This document shows positions 15,686 through 23,316 of a stretch of 46,170 bases of DNA, in pieces (position 1 is the first letter of the stretch; every line of letters starts with the position of its first letter). Source of the DNA: an uncultured Eubacteriales bacterium. GTDB lineage: Bacteria > Bacillota > Clostridia > Christensenellales > CAG-314. Location of the stretch: contig CARAIG010000071.1 in assembly GCA_948938605.1 (NCBI GenBank), forward strand, positions 1 through 46,170, in the 5' to 3' direction. The notes under the pieces are model-generated. The model saw nothing but the letters and a program-made list of their open reading frames with translations. It did no database searches and was not told where the DNA came from. The translations under genes and the position numbers were made by a program.

Positions 15686-16201
15686 ATGAAAAAGATTTTA
15701 GTTCTTGTACTTGCACTTGTTATGGCTCTCTCGGTAGTAGCCCTTGTTGCATGTGATGCAGGCGAAACAGTTGAAGGCGAATATAAATACGCTTATAACG
15801 ATACGCTCACTTACGGCGTAAAGGTTAAAGTTACCGTTAAAGACGGCGTTATCACCGCATGTGAAGTAACTTCTACCGATTCTGAAACTTATACAAATCT
15901 TTCCGCAAACTGGACAACAAATTATCAACCCGGCGGTCCCAACACAGAAGGAAGAAAAGCTTGGTTGGATAAGCACGACGAAATGGTTACAAGTTTTGTA
16001 GGACAAAAAGTTGAAGATATTAATAAAATCAAGGTTGCTTGCGATACCGAAACCAATGCAGAAGCTCACACTGTTAAGGGACAACCCAAAGCAGGCGGAA
16101 TCACAGGTGCTCCCTCTGCTCTTGTAGTTACAGGTGCTACGCAATCCAGCGGTCGTTTGATTCTTGCTGTTCAAAACGCTCTTAGCCAACTTACAAAATA
16201 A
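15686..16201 (+). CDS. Small lipoprotein with FMN-binding-like domain
   Basis: 171-residue surface lipoprotein. The signal peptide is MKKILVLVLALVMALSVVAL with lipobox LVAC and lipidated C23. The mature part resembles FMN_bind (PplA/NqrC-like) domains: VKVTVKDGVITACEVTS near 46-64, then SALVVTGATQSSGRLI with TGAT at 149-152 and S154-S155. In true members a threonine of this motif carries covalent FMN attached by ApbE. The usual aspartate three residues before the T is a leucine here, so flavinylation is uncertain. A second partial motif, ITGAPS, lies at 139-144. GAAGGAG precedes the ATG. It is a single gene with promoter and terminator. A role in extracellular electron transfer is possible but inferred. 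Confidence 0.75.
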   Translation: MKKILVLVLALVMALSVVALVACDAGETVEGEYKYAYNDTLTYGVKVKVTVKDGVITACEVTSTDSETYTNLSANWTTNYQPGGPNTEGRKAWLDKHDEMVTSFVGQKVEDINKIKVACDTETNAEAHTVKGQPKAGGITGAPSALVVTGATQSSGRLILAVQNALSQLTK

Positions 16202-16229
16202 TTAAATTTTAAATTTAATACAGCAAACA

Positions 16230-16263
16230 AAAAGTTCACATCTTGCGGTGTGAACTTTTTTTG
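16230..16263 (+). terminator. Rho-independent terminator of the FMN-binding-like lipoprotein gene
   Basis: AAAGTTCACA (16230-16239) pairs exactly with TGTGAACTTT (16248-16257), followed by T residues to 16262. Confidence 0.95.
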
Positions 16264-16275
16264 TATACAATATAT

Positions 16276-16325
16276 CCTTCCCCTTTCGGGAAAGGGGAAG
16301 GTGGACGCGTAGCGGACGGATGAGG
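16276..16325. repeat. CCTTCCCCTTT hairpin repeat
   Basis: CCTTCCCCTTT-CGGG-AAAGGGGAAGG (16276-16301) followed by GTGGACGCGTAGCGGACGGA and TGAGG. Sequences of this form are widespread dispersed repeats in gut Clostridia. There is one copy in the window. It is followed by GCATT microrepeats (16351-16383). Confidence 0.7.
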
Positions 16326-16388
16326 ATTGCGTATAACTAAACTCAACCACAATTCCGCATTGCGCATTACGCATTCCGCATTAAAAAT

Positions 16389-16690
16389 ATATGTCATCCT
16401 GAGCGAAGAATAACACCCATTATGTCATTCTTAGTTCAATATATTTTATGTCATCCTGAGCGGCGCCGTAGGCGTAGTCGAAGGATCTAATAACCAATGT
16501 ATAATCGTATATACTGTATTCCCAGATGTTTCGCAACATTTGCCGTCCTTTGGCGAAACTCCGCAACTTTGTTGCTACGCTCAACATAATGTTCATTGTC
16601 GCTTTGCTCCATAAACATTATGTCGACCAACTACATATTATGTCATTTCGAGCGAAGCCGCAAGGCGCAGTCGAGAAATCTAGGCGAGTA
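16389..16690. repeat. Compound cluster of family R1 palindromic repeats, copy 4
   Basis: It holds at least three left ends: ATGTCATCCTGAGC at 16390, TATGTCATTCTTAG at 16421, and ATGTCATCCTGAGCGG at 16448. Then come CGAAGGATCTAATAACC, CCAGATGTTTCGC and a degenerate right end near 16590. A further related unit, ATTATGTCATTTCGAGCG to CGAGAAATCTAGG, runs from 16637 to 16685. It reads as nested insertions. No gene is present. Confidence 0.7.
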
Positions 16691-16737
16691 ATACGAGCCG
16701 CACTATAAATGAATTAATTATAAACAATCGTTTACTC

Positions 16738-16763
16738 GTAGGGTGGGCAGACTCTTGCCCGCC
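16738..16763. repeat. GTAGGGTGGGCAGACTCTTGC repeat, copy 1
   Basis: The 21-base string is shared exactly with 18478-18498. Here it contains the hairpin GGGCA-GACTCT-TGCCC. From 16764 to 16804 there is only a GCATT-type fragment before the M1 peptidase stop. Confidence 0.7.
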
Positions 16764-16804
16764 GTATTAAATTAAACCCAACCTTAATTCCGCATTAAAA
16801 CCGT

Positions 16805-18280
16805 CTATCTTGTTATTTGCGACACAATCTCTTTGCCGTCAATAAAGTCGGTAAATATTTTGCCTATTTCTTGTCCGCCTATGCTTGCAAAGCTGTCAAT
16901 CATTGCTTGCGGGCTTGCAATGCAACACGTGTAATTGTTAACATAACTTTGCAGTGCTTTGTTAAACTTCGCTTCGCCCATAATTTCGTATATCGTTCCA
17001 AAAAGTAAACTTCCCTTAACGTAAGTAAACACCACATATTCGTTGTCGTTTTTGTAACTGTCCAATGCTCTAAACGACGTATCTACGTTGTCGTAGTAGT
17101 GGTTAAGTACGTCTACGTAACTAACATATGTTTTTGTAACCGCTTTAATGGAGTTTTCCAAGGGAACTGCACCCGTTTTGTCAAGGTACATATACGTCAT
17201 AAAGTCTGCCATTCCTTCGTCCATCCAAGCGTTGTTAATTTGGTTGTTGCCTACAAGTCCGTAAAACCATTGGTGCGCCGTTTCGTGTGCGACTGCTTCC
17301 TGATAGGCTTGCGAACCGCTTGTGATCATTGCAAACGTGCCGTATTCCATTCCGCCGTAGCAAAAGTCGGTTTCGGCAACGGTGTATGTTGTATAGGGAT
17401 ATTTGCCTGCCGTTTTGTTTAAATATTGCAACATCCCCACAGCAGTGGCAAGGCTTGTTTCGGGAGCTTCGTCGTTGTAGTAATAGTAGTTTACTTGCAC
17501 TTCGTCTACCTTTTGCGATAGCTTTTTAAATTTGTTGGATAGTACCATTGCGTAATCGCGTATGGCGTTGGCTTTGTAGTTGTATGTAGCGTTACCGTTC
17601 GATTGCGTTGCTTCAATCAAGTCGCCGCTGCTTGCAACCAAGTAATTTTCCGGCAAAGTTAACGTTACGTCGAAGTTGGCAGCGTCCGTTACGTACGGGT
17701 CGCCAACATTATAGTAGGGCGTGCAAACAAAACTGCCGTTTTCTATTTGTGCTAATACGGGGTAAAAGTTGCCAAGGTTTACGGCATTATCGGTGTAACC
17801 CAAGCGGTGTGCAATGTTGGCAAGCTGTATTTCATACGTCATTTCCACAGTCACCTTTTGGTCGGGGAAAAGTTCGTCAATAGGTACGGACAAAATGTCC
17901 AAGTCCTGTCCTTCTATAGTGTAAGCTACCGCCTTGTCGTTTACTTTTACGTAGTCGAATGTAATGTCGCCGTAGCTTTCGCCGTTGGGGTAGGCTTTTG
18001 ATTTGTACGTAGCGGGTACTACCGGCGTTGCGGCGCCTTGACGGTATGCATTGGCATAGATATGAAATTTTAAGTCTTTAAGACTGTTTTCGCTGCGGTT
18101 AGTTGCCGTAACCGTTTGCGTAGCGGACAAAATATGGCTTTGCTCGTCGTATGACGCGACAATTTTGTAATTATCTGCATTTTTGGTTGCCTTGTCAATG
18201 GGGTTTACTCCGCACGCGGCAAATGCTACGGCGGTCGCAATCAGTAGTAGTGACAGTAACACGCTTACAATTTTTTTCAT
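16805..18280 (-). CDS. M1-family zinc metallopeptidase lipoprotein
   Basis: Surface aminopeptidase-like enzyme of 491 residues. The signal peptide (MKKIVSVLLSLLLIATAVAF) ends in the lipobox AAC with lipidated C23. An N-terminal beta domain precedes the catalytic domain. The zinc motif is HETAH (332-336), then 18 residues, then E355 in WMDEGMADF, exactly the M1 spacing. The exopeptidase motif normally reads GAMEN/GGMEN; here it is GGMEYG (309-314), a variant also seen in other bacterial M1-like proteins. It is shorter than classical 850-residue M1 enzymes and ends soon after the helical region. The start is supported by GGAG before the ATG (bases 18287-18290 on the plus strand). It could supply peptides to the adjacent Opp importer, but that is inference. 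Confidence 0.92.
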   Translation of the reverse strand: MKKIVSVLLSLLLIATAVAFAACGVNPIDKATKNADNYKIVASYDEQSHILSATQTVTATNRSENSLKDLKFHIYANAYRQGAATPVVPATYKSKAYPNGESYGDITFDYVKVNDKAVAYTIEGQDLDILSVPIDELFPDQKVTVEMTYEIQLANIAHRLGYTDNAVNLGNFYPVLAQIENGSFVCTPYYNVGDPYVTDAANFDVTLTLPENYLVASSGDLIEATQSNGNATYNYKANAIRDYAMVLSNKFKKLSQKVDEVQVNYYYYNDEAPETSLATAVGMLQYLNKTAGKYPYTTYTVAETDFCYGGMEYGTFAMITSGSQAYQEAVAHETAHQWFYGLVGNNQINNAWMDEGMADFMTYMYLDKTGAVPLENSIKAVTKTYVSYVDVLNHYYDNVDTSFRALDSYKNDNEYVVFTYVKGSLLFGTIYEIMGEAKFNKALQSYVNNYTCCIASPQAMIDSFASIGGQEIGKIFTDFIDGKEIVSQITR

Positions 18281-18307
18281 ATATTAATCTCCGTTAAGGT
18301 ATTCGCT

Positions 18308-18325
18308 TTAATTTATGCAAATTAA
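18308..18325 (-). promoter_or_regulatory. Hairpin in the M1 peptidase leader
   Basis: TTAATTT-GCAT-AAATTAA read on the minus strand, an exact 7-bp stem with a 4-base loop, about 20 bases upstream of the ribosome binding site. A TATATAAAAT on the minus strand, centred near 18346, is a possible -10 box. Confidence 0.35.
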
Positions 18326-18451
18326 GTTTGTTATATGCCATTTTATATAGTTAGTCACAGGATGCCTACAACCGACAAACTAATGCATATCCACGTAGGT
18401 GCGAACGCCCTTATATATGTTTTCAACGGTTTGTTACGAAATGAGCCAAAG

Positions 18452-18504
18452 GCGAGTATTGCGAGCGAAGCAATCCGGTAGGGTGGGCAGACTCTTGCTC
18501 ACAG
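18452..18504. repeat. Two joined short repeats, GAGTATTGCGAGCGAAGC and GTAGGGTGGGCAGACTCTTGC
   Basis: The first part (18454-18471) is shared with 15271-15288 in the R2 distal region. The second (18478-18498) is shared with 16738. Their junction here suggests that the repeats accumulate by insertion into one another. Confidence 0.65.
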
Positions 18505-18557
18505 CAATTAATTAAACTCAACCTTAATTCCGCATTACGCATTGAGCATTCAAAGTA

Positions 18558-18722
18558 TATGTCATCCTAAGCAAAAAATAATACCCATTATGTCATCCTG
18601 AGCGGAACGAAGTGGAGTCGAAGGATCTAAGAGCCAACATATAAATCGTACATACCGTGTTCCTAAATGTTTCGCAACATTCGCCGTCCTTTGGCGAAAT
18701 GTCGCAACTGCGTTGCTCGGCT
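18558..18722. repeat. Dispersed palindromic repeat, family R1, copy 5 (rearranged)
   Basis: Left ends ATGTCATCCTAAGC (18559) and ATGTCATCCTGAGCGG (18590) are followed by TCGAAGGATCTAAGAGCC and CCTAAATGTTTCGC. A local hairpin, TTCGCC-GTCCTTT-GGCGAA, lies at 18679-18697. The right end is lost. From 18723 to 18890 I see only AT-rich sequence. Confidence 0.75.
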
Positions 18723-18892
18723 GTACCGCAAGTACGTCTCAAATAACAGTATTGTGCAATGATTGGCGTAAAAAATTCGGTTGCAATAGGCTGAATAATG
18801 CAAAATTATGTCAAAAATGCCGTATTTTAAGATAAAAACAGCAAAAATGATTAAATTCGGCTTAAATTTCTTTTAAAAAACAATAAAATTAG

Positions 18893-18921
18893 TTGACGGT
18901 ATAAAGTCACTGTGATAAAAT
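18893..18921 (+). promoter_or_regulatory. Strong promoter of the oppA leader
   Basis: TTGACG (18893-18898), 17-base spacer, TAAAAT (18916-18921), with an extended -10 TG at 18913-18914 (TGATAAAAT). Start of transcription is expected near 18928, about 460 bases before oppA. Confidence 0.8.
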
Positions 18922-18927
18922 AACTTC

Positions 18928-19115
18928 ATTATCAATCAAGGAATAGTTAACTCGCCGAATTGCTTCGGCTCCGAAGGTTCTTTGGTTGCTCGATTAGCTT
19001 GGAACGTAATAGTTTTTGTAGTAGAGAGTAACTCGGAATTGCTTATAGGCGAGTAGTATACTATTTTGAATAATAGTAGGCTTGTCCTTGTGCGGTTTCG
19101 GGATTTTTTTATTTT
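18928..19115 (+). ncRNA. Candidate structured RNA or riboregulatory leader upstream of oppA, class unknown
   Basis: It begins at a strong promoter. Possible pairings nest as follows: CAAGGA (18937-18942) with TCCTTG (19085-19090); ACTCGCC (18950-18956) with GGCGAGT (19048-19054); CTTCGG-CT-CCGAAG (18963-18976); and TACTATT-TTGAAT-AATAGTA (19059-19078). A direct repeat of TAACTCG(cc)GAATTGCTT occurs at 18948 and 19029, so alternative folds are possible. CGGGATTTTTTT (19099-19110) ends it with a T run. I could not match it to T-box, SAM, TPP, lysine, purine, cobalamin, c-di-AMP, 6S, tmRNA or SRP RNA signatures. It could be a stand-alone RNA or a leader that attenuates oppA. Confidence 0.5.
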
Positions 19116-19214
19116 CGTACGTATTGCAATTAAAAATCCCGTTTAATGTAAGTAATCACATACGGTATTTCGCTACGCTCAATACCCCTACGTCGAACCC
19201 TTCGGCTTCGACGT
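19099..19214 (+). other. Further inverted repeats in the oppA leader
   Basis: CGGGATTTTT (19099-19108) pairs with AAAAATCCCG (19132-19141) and competes with the T-run ending above. GGTATT-N11-AATACC lies at 19164-19186, and ACGTCGAA-N9-TTCGACGT at 19190-19214. The last two resemble dispersed repeats more than a riboswitch. From 19215 to 19391 there is a GCGTTTTG/CAAAACGC pairing (about 19277 and 19315) and nothing else I can name. Confidence 0.5.
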
Positions 19215-19391
19215 CCGTCTTTAAAAGTAGTAGGCAGGGTAATGTAAAATGCGATTAAAATGGAAATACTAATTAATGGCGTTTTGGCTTTTTGACGCGT
19301 AGAAGGCAAACAAGGCAAAACGCAACAAAATCGATTGTACCCTACAAAAATTAGGATTCAATATAAAATTATGAAGGAGAGAAAAACAACA

Positions 19392-22166
19392 ATGAAAAAG
19401 ACTAAAAAACTTTTGGTAGTACTTGTTGCATTAGTAATGGTTTTGACCGTTGTTCTCAGCGCGTGCAAAGTTCACGTTTGCGGGCACAAGTGTCCCATAT
19501 GCGGCGATTGTACCGACCCTGAGTGTAAAGATCCCGTATGCGCGGACAAATGCGAAGGACACGACGCTACGTATTTACCTATTGCCGATCACCGTGCCTA
19601 TGCAAAAGCTGAGCTTGAAAGTGTAAAAACTAATATAGGCTCAATTAGCACTGCTATCGACGCAAAAGTTCAAGCTGCCTATGAAGCTGGTATTGCCGCT
19701 ATCGGTGCTGCGTCGACGGTAAAAGATGTCCAAAAAGCTTTTTCCGACGCTAAAAATGCAATGGCGAATGAAATTCCGCTTGCAAACGGCGTAAAATCAT
19801 TTAAAGCTGCTTCTTACGATGTTAAAGCACAAATTTTAGGTAAGTTGGAACAATATGCTGTAAACAACGGTATTACGGGTATCACATTGTTTGAAAACGG
19901 TGGATATGTAATGTATAATGACCGTATCACTTTGGGAACAGAGAATTATATTTTGGGATACGGCTTCGGCGTTTTGAGTGAAGGTCGTATTACTAAGGAT
20001 TTAGATTCCGAACAAACTACGGCTTGGAAGAGATACTATCACACTTATAATCCTGTCAACCCCGGCACTGCAAATTATCTTGATGGCGACGATTCAACTG
20101 TAAGTGATTTTTATGGTTATATAGCGGGTTCTTATTATACTAACTTTATGAATGCCGAAAAAGACGGTTACGACTGGGTTCCCGAACTTGCATTGCGCGA
20201 TCCCGAACCTGTCGGCGGACTTAGTGAAAGCGGACAATCTGCTAAATGGCGTTTTGAAATTCGTACCGATCTTAAATACAGTACTCTTGGTAAGCACAAG
20301 GATCAGTTCGATGGCTTGACGGTTCAACCTGAAGACTTCTTAACTCCCTACAAACTTATGTTTAACCAAGCTAACGGATTGTTCCGCGGCGGCGAATCGG
20401 TTAATCAATCAGGCGCTCAATATATTGTAGGTTCAAAGGAATACTATGAAGCTACAAAAGACGCACAAAAAGGTGTGGACGAAACTGTCGATTTCAGCAA
20501 AGTCGGCGTTAAAGTTTATGAAGAAAACGGAAAATGGTATTTCGAATACCAACTTGGCGAAGCTGTAACCGCATTCTACGCAAGATATTACATTGCTTCC
20601 AATTTGTATCAACCCATTCCCGTCAGCTTTATTAACGCTATCGGCGGTATTGACAATTATCTTGGCTTTAACGAAAACAAGTCGGATACTCCCGTTGACA
20701 ACTCTTTGTCTCTCGGCGCTTATGTTTTGGAACGTTGGGACGACGGTCAAGTTGTATACAAAAAGAATCCTAACTATGTTTATGCTAGTTCAAAATATCA
20801 AATAGAAGGTGTTCATATTAACATATTGCCCGCCGCTTCTACGGACCGTTTAGCTGGATTCAGAGAATTCGAAGCAGGAAAAATCGACTCTTCGGGAATT
20901 CCGCAGGAAAAAGTTGCCGAACTTGCTAACGATCCTCGTACAAGAACTACTATGGGTGACTTCTGTTTCAAACTTAATGTCAACGCGCTCAGTGCCGAAA
21001 CTTGGGAATATATGTTCGGTACCAACGGTGTAATTAAGCAAACTCCCAAGGACCAGTATTGGAATGTTAAACCTTTAATGAACAACCAACACTTCCTGCA
21101 AGGTTTGTCGTTTGCGACTAATCGTAAGGAATTTGCCGAATCTAAGGGGTCGATTGCTTCTGCTAACTTCTTCTCGTCGAATTACTTGTCAAATCCTGAA
21201 TTGGGAACTTCTTACAATACGACCGAAGCTCACAAAAACGCATTGAGTGGAATTGTCAACGAAGATACCGATGAATACGGATATTCGGTTGAACTTGCAC
21301 GCGATTACTTCCGTATGGCATTGGACGAAGTTGAAGCCGCCGGACTTATGACGCCCGGTACAAAGGAAAAACCCACAGTGATTGAACTTACTTGTGTGTT
21401 CTACTATGCTTCATTTGAAGAAACAATGTTTAAACCTGTTAAACAATACTGGGAAGACGCATTCAACCACGATTCTGTTTCGGGCGGAAAGTATAAACTT
21501 GAATTAAAATTCCTTGCGCCCAGTACTACGGATATGGCTTACGATATGATGATGGAAGGTCAATTCGATATTGGTTTCGGCGGAATTACAGGCAATCCTA
21601 TGGACCCGTTGGATTTCTTTGACACATTGTCTTCTACGCCTTCTGTTTCTAGCGGTTGGACGCTTAACTGGGGTTGCGATACGGCAAATGCAAATTCCGA
21701 TATCATTGTTTATAACGGCGAACGTTGGTCGTTTGATGCTTTGCAACAAGCAGGAACAACCACGGTTGTTGTAAAAGACGGTAATATCGACGGTTCTGTT
21801 GTGTTGATTGACGCGGCGGACCAAACAGTTACAGCTTCCGGCGAAGATTTGAATGTAACTCTCGTTGTTGAATACAACAAAGAATTCGGCGTAGGCAATG
21901 TTGAACTTTCAGACCTTGTATTGTTCGGTGGTACCGATGATTACAAAGCATGGTCTTTGATTGGTGGTGAAACGCCGATTCTTACAGCGACGGTCAGCGA
22001 TGATGGAAATGGCAAACTTACAGTTACGTTTACTTTGCCGGCTGCGGAAATTGCTAAGGTTCCTGAATCTGACAATCAAGGCGTTGACGTATATGTATCG
22101 TTCGTTGCAGGCGGTATTGAATGTGAAGAGTTAGTTTCTTTCTATATTTTCGAAAAGACGGAGTAG
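19392..22166 (+). CDS. oppA: Oligopeptide-binding lipoprotein OppA-like (SBP family 5), enlarged
   Basis: Extracellular substrate-binding lipoprotein of the Opp importer. At 924 residues it is far longer than the usual 540-650. The signal peptide (MKKTKKLLVVLVALVMVLTV) ends in lipobox LSAC with lipidated C25. Seven more cysteines follow at 30, 34, 37, 40, 45, 50 and 54, in HVCGHKCPICGDC and DPECKDPVCADKC. Residues 70-145 form an extra helical segment. SBP_bac_5-like sequence follows, including FCFKLNVNALSAETWEYM and QGLSFATNRKEFAESKG. After WSFDALQQAG the usual ending is replaced by a beta-rich Ig-like segment of about 130 residues. The start is ATG 19392 after AAGGAGAG; in-frame ATGs lie upstream. 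A 34-base hairpin follows before oppB. Confidence 0.88.
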   Translation: MKKTKKLLVVLVALVMVLTVVLSACKVHVCGHKCPICGDCTDPECKDPVCADKCEGHDATYLPIADHRAYAKAELESVKTNIGSISTAIDAKVQAAYEAGIAAIGAASTVKDVQKAFSDAKNAMANEIPLANGVKSFKAASYDVKAQILGKLEQYAVNNGITGITLFENGGYVMYNDRITLGTENYILGYGFGVLSEGRITKDLDSEQTTAWKRYYHTYNPVNPGTANYLDGDDSTVSDFYGYIAGSYYTNFMNAEKDGYDWVPELALRDPEPVGGLSESGQSAKWRFEIRTDLKYSTLGKHKDQFDGLTVQPEDFLTPYKLMFNQANGLFRGGESVNQSGAQYIVGSKEYYEATKDAQKGVDETVDFSKVGVKVYEENGKWYFEYQLGEAVTAFYARYYIASNLYQPIPVSFINAIGGIDNYLGFNENKSDTPVDNSLSLGAYVLERWDDGQVVYKKNPNYVYASSKYQIEGVHINILPAASTDRLAGFREFEAGKIDSSGIPQEKVAELANDPRTRTTMGDFCFKLNVNALSAETWEYMFGTNGVIKQTPKDQYWNVKPLMNNQHFLQGLSFATNRKEFAESKGSIASANFFSSNYLSNPELGTSYNTTEAHKNALSGIVNEDTDEYGYSVELARDYFRMALDEVEAAGLMTPGTKEKPTVIELTCVFYYASFEETMFKPVKQYWEDAFNHDSVSGGKYKLELKFLAPSTTDMAYDMMMEGQFDIGFGGITGNPMDPLDFFDTLSSTPSVSSGWTLNWGCDTANANSDIIVYNGERWSFDALQQAGTTTVVVKDGNIDGSVVLIDAADQTVTASGEDLNVTLVVEYNKEFGVGNVELSDLVLFGGTDDYKAWSLIGGETPILTATVSDDGNGKLTVTFTLPAAEIAKVPESDNQGVDVYVSFVAGGIECEELVSFYIFEKTE

Positions 22167-22223
22167 TAGAAACTGCAAAAGATATTGTATTTAGCAAATA
22201 ACTGAATAAACTTGTTTACTACG

Positions 22224-22257
22224 GTTGCAATAGGGCACATTTGTGCCTTATTGCAAC
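22224..22257 (+). promoter_or_regulatory. Intergenic hairpin between oppA and oppB
   Basis: GTTGCAATAGGGCACA (22224-22239) pairs with TGTGCCTTATTGCAAC (22242-22257), a 16-bp stem with one G-U pair and a 2-base loop. No T run follows, so it is more likely an RNA stabilising or processing hairpin that keeps oppA mRNA more abundant than oppBCDF mRNA, as is common for binding-protein genes. A partial terminator is the alternative. Confidence 0.7.
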
Positions 22258-22281
22258 TGTGTGTAAAAAGGAGGATATTTT

Positions 22282-23316
22282 ATGTGGAAGTATGTACTAA
22301 AAAGAGTACTTCTTGCATTATTGACGGCATTTATAATATTGTCATTAACTTTTGTATTAATTAAGTTATTGCCCGTCAAAAAACATATGGGTAGGGCTCC
22401 CGAACGCGCAGCATATTACTCAGAACAAATACGTTTGGGATACATTTATTCCAAGGATGCACCTGAGGAAGGTTCCGACCCTGTCGATATTGTTGTATTT
22501 GATGACGGAACACGTATTTATTACTATCAAATGCCTGTTTTAAGCCAATACTTTTCGTGGATAGAAAATATTGTTTTGCATTGGGATTGGGGGGTTTCTA
22601 AAACAATCGAACCCAATGTTAAAGCTACCGTTATTATAGGCGGCAGGTTATTGACGTCTATGAAGATAAATATTATTTCGGTAATCGTTTCGGTGCCTAT
22701 CGGTATTGCACTTGGTATATGGGCGGCATTGAAGAAAAACACTATGGTCGACCATATAATTTCAACGGCGGTAATGGTTTTAATATCGTTGCCTGGATTT
22801 GTTTTAATAACATTTTTGCTTTTGTTGTTATGTTACAATACGCCGTTGTTGCCTACGCAATGGCCGCAGCCTACTGATCCTACAAGCCAAAAAGTGTTGG
22901 GTTACATAATACCCGTAACATGTTTATCATTGGGTTCAATATGCGGTTACTGTCGTTTTGTGCGCGCCGAATTGTGCGATGTGTTGGCAAGTGATTATTT
23001 GTTATTGGCAAGGACAAAGGGGCTGACGAAAAGGCAAGCTGTTATGCGGCACGCTTTGCGTAACGCAATGGTACCAATTTTTCCGTCTATTTTAGCGGAA
23101 TTTATAGGAATTATGGGCGGCTCGATGGTGTTGGAAAAACTTTACGGCATTACCGGTATAGGTAGTTTGTTTGTAGATGCAATCGGGTCGGAAGACTACA
23201 ATATTCTGTTTGTCGATATGGCTATTTTTACGACAATAGGTTTGCTGGCAGGAGTTTTGCTTGATTTGTCGTATGGGTTTATAGATCCTCGAATACGTAT
23301 GGGGGCAAAGAAATAA
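22282..23316 (+). CDS. oppB: Oligopeptide ABC transporter permease OppB
   Basis: Inner-membrane permease subunit that forms the translocation path with OppC. 344 residues. TM1 is at about 7-29 (VLLALLTAFIILSLTFVLIK), followed by an outer loop, then five more membrane segments. The EAA loop that docks on the ATPases is at about 237-262 (DYLLLARTKGLTKRQAVMRH). The outer loop between TM1 and TM2 (about 30-125) is moderately longer than in E. coli OppB. AAGGAGG lies 9 bases before the ATG. The stop TAA (23314-23316) overlaps the oppC ATG at 23316, so translation is coupled. The gene looks more AT-rich than oppD and oppF. Confidence 0.95.
   Translation: MWKYVLKRVLLALLTAFIILSLTFVLIKLLPVKKHMGRAPERAAYYSEQIRLGYIYSKDAPEEGSDPVDIVVFDDGTRIYYYQMPVLSQYFSWIENIVLHWDWGVSKTIEPNVKATVIIGGRLLTSMKINIISVIVSVPIGIALGIWAALKKNTMVDHIISTAVMVLISLPGFVLITFLLLLLCYNTPLLPTQWPQPTDPTSQKVLGYIIPVTCLSLGSICGYCRFVRAELCDVLASDYLLLARTKGLTKRQAVMRHALRNAMVPIFPSILAEFIGIMGGSMVLEKLYGITGIGSLFVDAIGSEDYNILFVDMAIFTTIGLLAGVLLDLSYGFIDPRIRMGAKK

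Noticed and set aside
1902..18722. CRISPR array
   Set aside because: The repeats are long, irregularly spaced palindromes in separate intergenic regions, with no regular spacers and no cas genes.
18928..19115. Known riboswitch (SAM, TPP, lysine, purine, cobalamin, c-di-AMP), 6S RNA, tmRNA or SRP RNA
   Set aside because: None of the conserved core strings of these classes is visible. A covariance-model scan would be decisive and could overturn this.
19130..19318. 62-residue minus-strand frame in the oppA leader
   Set aside because: It spans palindromic leader sequence, has no ribosome binding site, and the peptide is low in information and rich in Arg and Ser.
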